From: Epiperipatus broadwayi
Lineage: Eukaryota > Onychophora > Udeonychophora > Euonychophora > Peripatidae
NCBI GenBank assembly: GCA_028023455.1
Contig: JAQFVV010012510.1
Span: 248,001-312,000 of the forward strand
Direction of reading: 5' to 3'
DNA: 64,000 nucleotides
Shown one piece after another: positions 61,037 through 64,000 of the stretch. Under the pieces are notes generated by a model. The model saw only the letters and a program-made list of their open reading frames with translations, made no database searches and was not told where the DNA came from. Every line of letters begins with the position of its first letter. The stretch's first letter is position 1. Position numbers and translations under genes: made by a program.

Positions 61037-61740
61037 GGATATAAAAGTTTAAACACTTTCCAGGATTGATATATTTTCACAATGATATATTTCCACTCAA
61101 TGAAATAATGAAAACTTCATTGTTTCTCTCACTTTGGTGAGAAAATAATTAGGGGGATAAGAATAGATGAAGATTTATGTGTTGGTAGTATTGAAATGTG
61201 AGTCCAATTCTGGCCAAATGTGAAAAACTCTTTATAAAAAATTCAATTCTAGACCAAAATAAATTTTTTCCTAAAAAGTTTTTAGCTTAGGGAGTACAAT
61301 CTTGGAACAAATTTTAAAGTAAAATGAATGATGGACATACTGTATATAACACAATTGTTACCAGTGTAATAAAAATATTTTTTTTCATATATAGAAAGTA
61401 ACTAATGATATAGAGAGAGGTAGTTAATGACTCAGTTTTTTAAAATGATCTCTTGAAGTGCTAGAGAAATATGTTTGTGGAAAATATACAATGGAAATCT
61501 TAATAAAGAGTGAGGAGAACTCTTAAAGTTGACGGTAATCACTCTATCAGCACAAATAAACCATACTGCTGATTTTATTGAACTAAATTTTAACACCAAA
61601 TCTAGTAAACTAGATAATGATAATCTCTAAAATCAGAAATTATCAACAAGAGGGTAGAAAGACAGTTATATCATCTATATTTTCTAGATCTGAAAGTGTT
61701 GTAACTCAGTAAACTCTTTTGTGAGGAGAATCCTGTAAAA
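61037..61740. other. AT-rich non-coding stretch
   Basis: No gene or repeat was recognised. Confidence 0.45.
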
Positions 61741-61744
61741 TTGA

Positions 61745-62110
61745 TTTATTGGCAGTATCATTTATTTGCCAAATATTACATAGATATTTGTATTTATATA
61801 TTGGACTAATTACATCATCTATTATGAATACTAAATGTTGAATTTCAAAAATCTTACCCTTCACTTTTCAGCAAAAAAAACTTTTATTATTAATTACAAT
61901 TTCAACTGTGCCATGCAGTCTTCATCAGATCTACAATATTTGAACACATAAAAATAAAACCATTAAAATATTGAATGTCTTTAGAAAACTTTAACTTTAT
62001 TTAAATATCCCAAATACATTCAACTTTAGTTATAGCACTCAGGTTAGATATAGTCCAATATATAAATACAACTAAACGCTCATGAAAATATTACATATAT
62101 ATGTTTTTAG
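61745..62110 (-). repeat. family B tail plus family E hammerhead-like motif
   Basis: Minus strand: GTTGAATGTATTTGGGATATTTAAATAAAG and AAGACATTCAATAT (62030-61970) match the family B tail. Then CTGATGAAGACTGC, ATGGCA and CAGTTGAAAT (61930-61905) follow the family E core with the same extra A after CUGANGA. A second family B tail-like stretch (AGATGATGTAATTAG) is near 61810-61820. It appears to be a nested or composite end region. Confidence 0.5.
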
Positions 62111-62149
62111 CAGTAAACTTGTTTGATAAATATAATAGAATGCATGGAG

Positions 62150-62335
62150 TTATGATTTAACTTAAACTTAATAGGAGCTTTACAATGAGCACTAAGTCAA
62201 CTGCATCTTAGATATCAAATTGAACAATAACTAGTGCATGATTACCCAGTTTCCAGAAGGACTCCACTAATAGCTTAAATAGGAAGACTGACTGATTATG
62301 AGAATCACCTCTCTTAAAAAACTGGTATTGTGACA
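62150..62335 (-). pseudogene. possible RT motif remnant
   Basis: Minus-strand reading gives SQYQFFKRGDSHNQSVFLFK, then VIVQFD, a stop, and DAVDLVLIVKLLLSL, which resembles the QYGFR...ST...FLD...AFD block of CR1/Jockey-type reverse transcriptases. Only about 60 residues are legible. Confidence 0.3.
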
Positions 62336-62339
62336 AAAA

Positions 62340-63155
62340 AAGACGAATGTAAACTTTAAACTTGTCCTTATGTTAGACTCTAAAATTATTCTTAATGAAC
62401 CCATAGAGATTAATGTAATGATAAAAAATGGAGAGGATAGATTTTTTTTAAATTAAAGTAAATATATGTCTTTTTTATTATTACTCTAAATTAATAACAA
62501 GAATTCAAGTTCTCCTAGCAATTGCATGACAATAAACAAGCATTTAAATACAAGCAATAGATTATCCAGTATACTTGCAATAATAGATTTTTCATTTTAA
62601 GAAATTTTCTTGCTATGTTAGAAAGTTATAGGTCTGCCCAAAAATAGAGAATTCAGAATAGCTGATGAGTTTGTCTGTGTTATTACTATAAAGTATACCA
62701 AAACATAATAAATCTGCTTTGTTTTGCCAGTATTTTTCCATTAACTACAAAAGGTCATGGTATCCTATGATATGAAACCTGGTCAAGCCCCTTAGACCAT
62801 TGTTGTGTGTTTATGAATCAAATTTTCATTTTCTTTATATATTACTTTAGTTCTCTATTATCTTAGTAAAATCATTTATCTTGGAATATTGATGCTTGGA
62901 GAATATTAATCTATAAGTGACAGCATCATGTTGAAGAGGAGGCATCTTGGTAACAAGAAGCATAGTTATAGATACAAAATTAATATATTTTTTTGCTTTA
63001 AACTAAATCTAAATCAACATTGTGAAGAGTGCCTGGTTTTCAAATATTTATATATGAAGCTTGAATCCTGCCCATCCCTCTTCTATGTATTTTAATGAAT
63101 AAGGTCTGATACATGAGGGGCCAGAGTGATTTGAAGTCAACATGGTATGGCAATA
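62340..63155. other. AT-rich non-coding stretch
   Basis: Nothing recognisable is seen. Confidence 0.45.
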
Positions 63156-63159
63156 GGAT

Positions 63160-63432
63160 TTGGGCTTTCCATTTCAGATTTTCAATGATATGGATGGCTT
63201 AAAAGTTGGAGGTTGGAGTAGATTGAAGTCTATCCATTAGAGTATGAACTGAGCACTGATTATATATCTGTGTGGGAGATGATAATCTGGACCAACTGAT
63301 GGGTGCCGGTTTAACACAAAATATGTGGAATTGGTGATTATCTTTTTTACATGTGTGTGGTCATATATATCAATTATATGAGATAGTGTGGATAGTTGAA
63401 GGGTGCTTAAAAATCTGAGTTCAAATCCCCTA
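63160..63432 (+). repeat. family C hammerhead repeat, decayed ribozyme
   Basis: The plus-strand copy runs from GATTTGGGCTTTCC to GAGTTCAAATCCCC (63418-63431), the terminal B-box-like segment. The ribozyme region (63281-63335) retains ACCAA/TTGGT of stem I and TAATC/GATTA, but CUGANGA reads CTGATGG and GAAA reads AAAA, so it is dead. Confidence 0.7.
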
Positions 63433-63537
63433 TATTTATCTCTAACAAAAATAAATCTTTTATTCTAAATATGGTGTACTGAAAGGGAATAAGTGATGAA
63501 AAAGAAATATGGTTAAATTTAATAAAAAGTTATAGGA

Positions 63538-63775
63538 CTGGTAGGTATGTAAGTAGGTAGGTAGGTAAACAAATAGCTAGCTGAATTGATGACTAGATGG
63601 ATAAATGGATAGATAGGTAGGTAGGCAAGTTGATAGATAGATAAGTATCTGGGTTGATAGATAGATAGATAACTGAATGGACGTAAAGAATAGACAGGCA
63701 GAAAGGCAGACAAACAGATAAATTAGATAAATAGAGAAATGGATAAATAGATGGATAGGCAGGGAGGTAAATCAA
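63538..63775. repeat. degenerate tetranucleotide microsatellite
   Basis: GGTA, GATA, GGCA and GGAT tetramers in irregular order. The Tyr/Leu/Ser/Pro-rich frames on the minus strand are repeat artefacts. Confidence 0.9.
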
Positions 63776-64000
63776 TCCATCTTTTTTTTCAGATTTTTAA
63801 AATGATGGCATTATCTACTTAATACGAGCAATCTGTTTATCAAATCAAGAAGATAATTTTAATAAATCAAAAATTTGAGCTGTTATTACTAATAAAAATC
63901 ATAGGAAATTTGCTTTATTATTTAAAATATAGAAAATCTTCTGTTATAAACTGTTACTCCAACATATACTATGCTAAAGATTTAATGGAAGGTGATGCTA

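Noticed and set aside
63519-63775. Tyr/Leu/Ser/Pro-rich reading frames on the minus strand
   Set aside because: They translate a degenerate tetranucleotide repeat.

Overview
The window looks like intergenic DNA from a large, very AT-rich invertebrate (metazoan) genome. Evidence: dense non-LTR retrotransposon remains, tRNA-derived SINEs, a hAT DNA transposon, TA microsatellites, and no operons or long host reading frames. The lineage cannot be fixed from sequence alone. The only candidate for host coding sequence is a small terminal exon at 60525-60611 followed by AATAAA; the rest is transposon debris and featureless AT-rich DNA.

Autonomous-type elements. An almost intact RTE-type LINE lies at 3652-6945 (minus, one in-frame nonsense codon, 9-bp flanking repeats). 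A second, decayed copy is at 36625-39820 (plus). A third, older copy is scattered over 11930-15995 (plus) and split by later insertions. Other LINE families leave an endonuclease remnant (16180-16865, minus), an RT and C-terminal remnant (17560-19200, plus), a Jockey/CR1-like RT (56205-57865, minus), a zinc-knuckle C-terminus (51592-51867) and a possible RT scrap (62150-62335, minus). A GIY-YIG endonuclease remnant of a Penelope-like element is at 43256-43520. A hAT element with terminal inverted repeats and an 8-bp duplication is at 58672-60308; part of its transposase is triplicated.

The most interesting content is small non-coding repeats that fold as type I hammerhead ribozymes. At least four repeat families carry a CUGANGA - stem II - GAAA - stem III - NUH core: family C (7.7k, 8.2k, 10.3k, 11.0k, 25.8-26.4k, 48.6k, 63.2k and a diverged 49.3k foldback), family D (28.3-29.4k), the 12.1-12.7k element, and a single copy at 40.7-40.9k. 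Stem I of family C shows paired changes between copies (ACCAA/TTGGT versus CCCAA/TTGGG; TAATC/GATTA versus TGATT/GATCA), as expected of a selected RNA helix. Some copies are head-to-tail dimers with one ribozyme per unit (predicted monomers about 413 and 477 nt), the known layout of retrozymes and Penelope-associated hammerhead elements; others are inverted dimers forming long hairpins. The 12.1k inverted dimer sits in the old RTE copy between 9-bp duplications, so it moved as a unit.

Working model (inference): monomers are transcribed, self-cleaved and possibly circularised, then copied back by an RT supplied in trans, perhaps from a Penelope-like element. tRNA-headed SINEs (14.9k, 15.4k, 35.9k, 43.1k, 48.1k) form a separate layer, two with clear 14-15 bp target duplications consistent with LINE machinery. 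The remaining stretches are AT-rich DNA with simple repeats in which no gene is seen.
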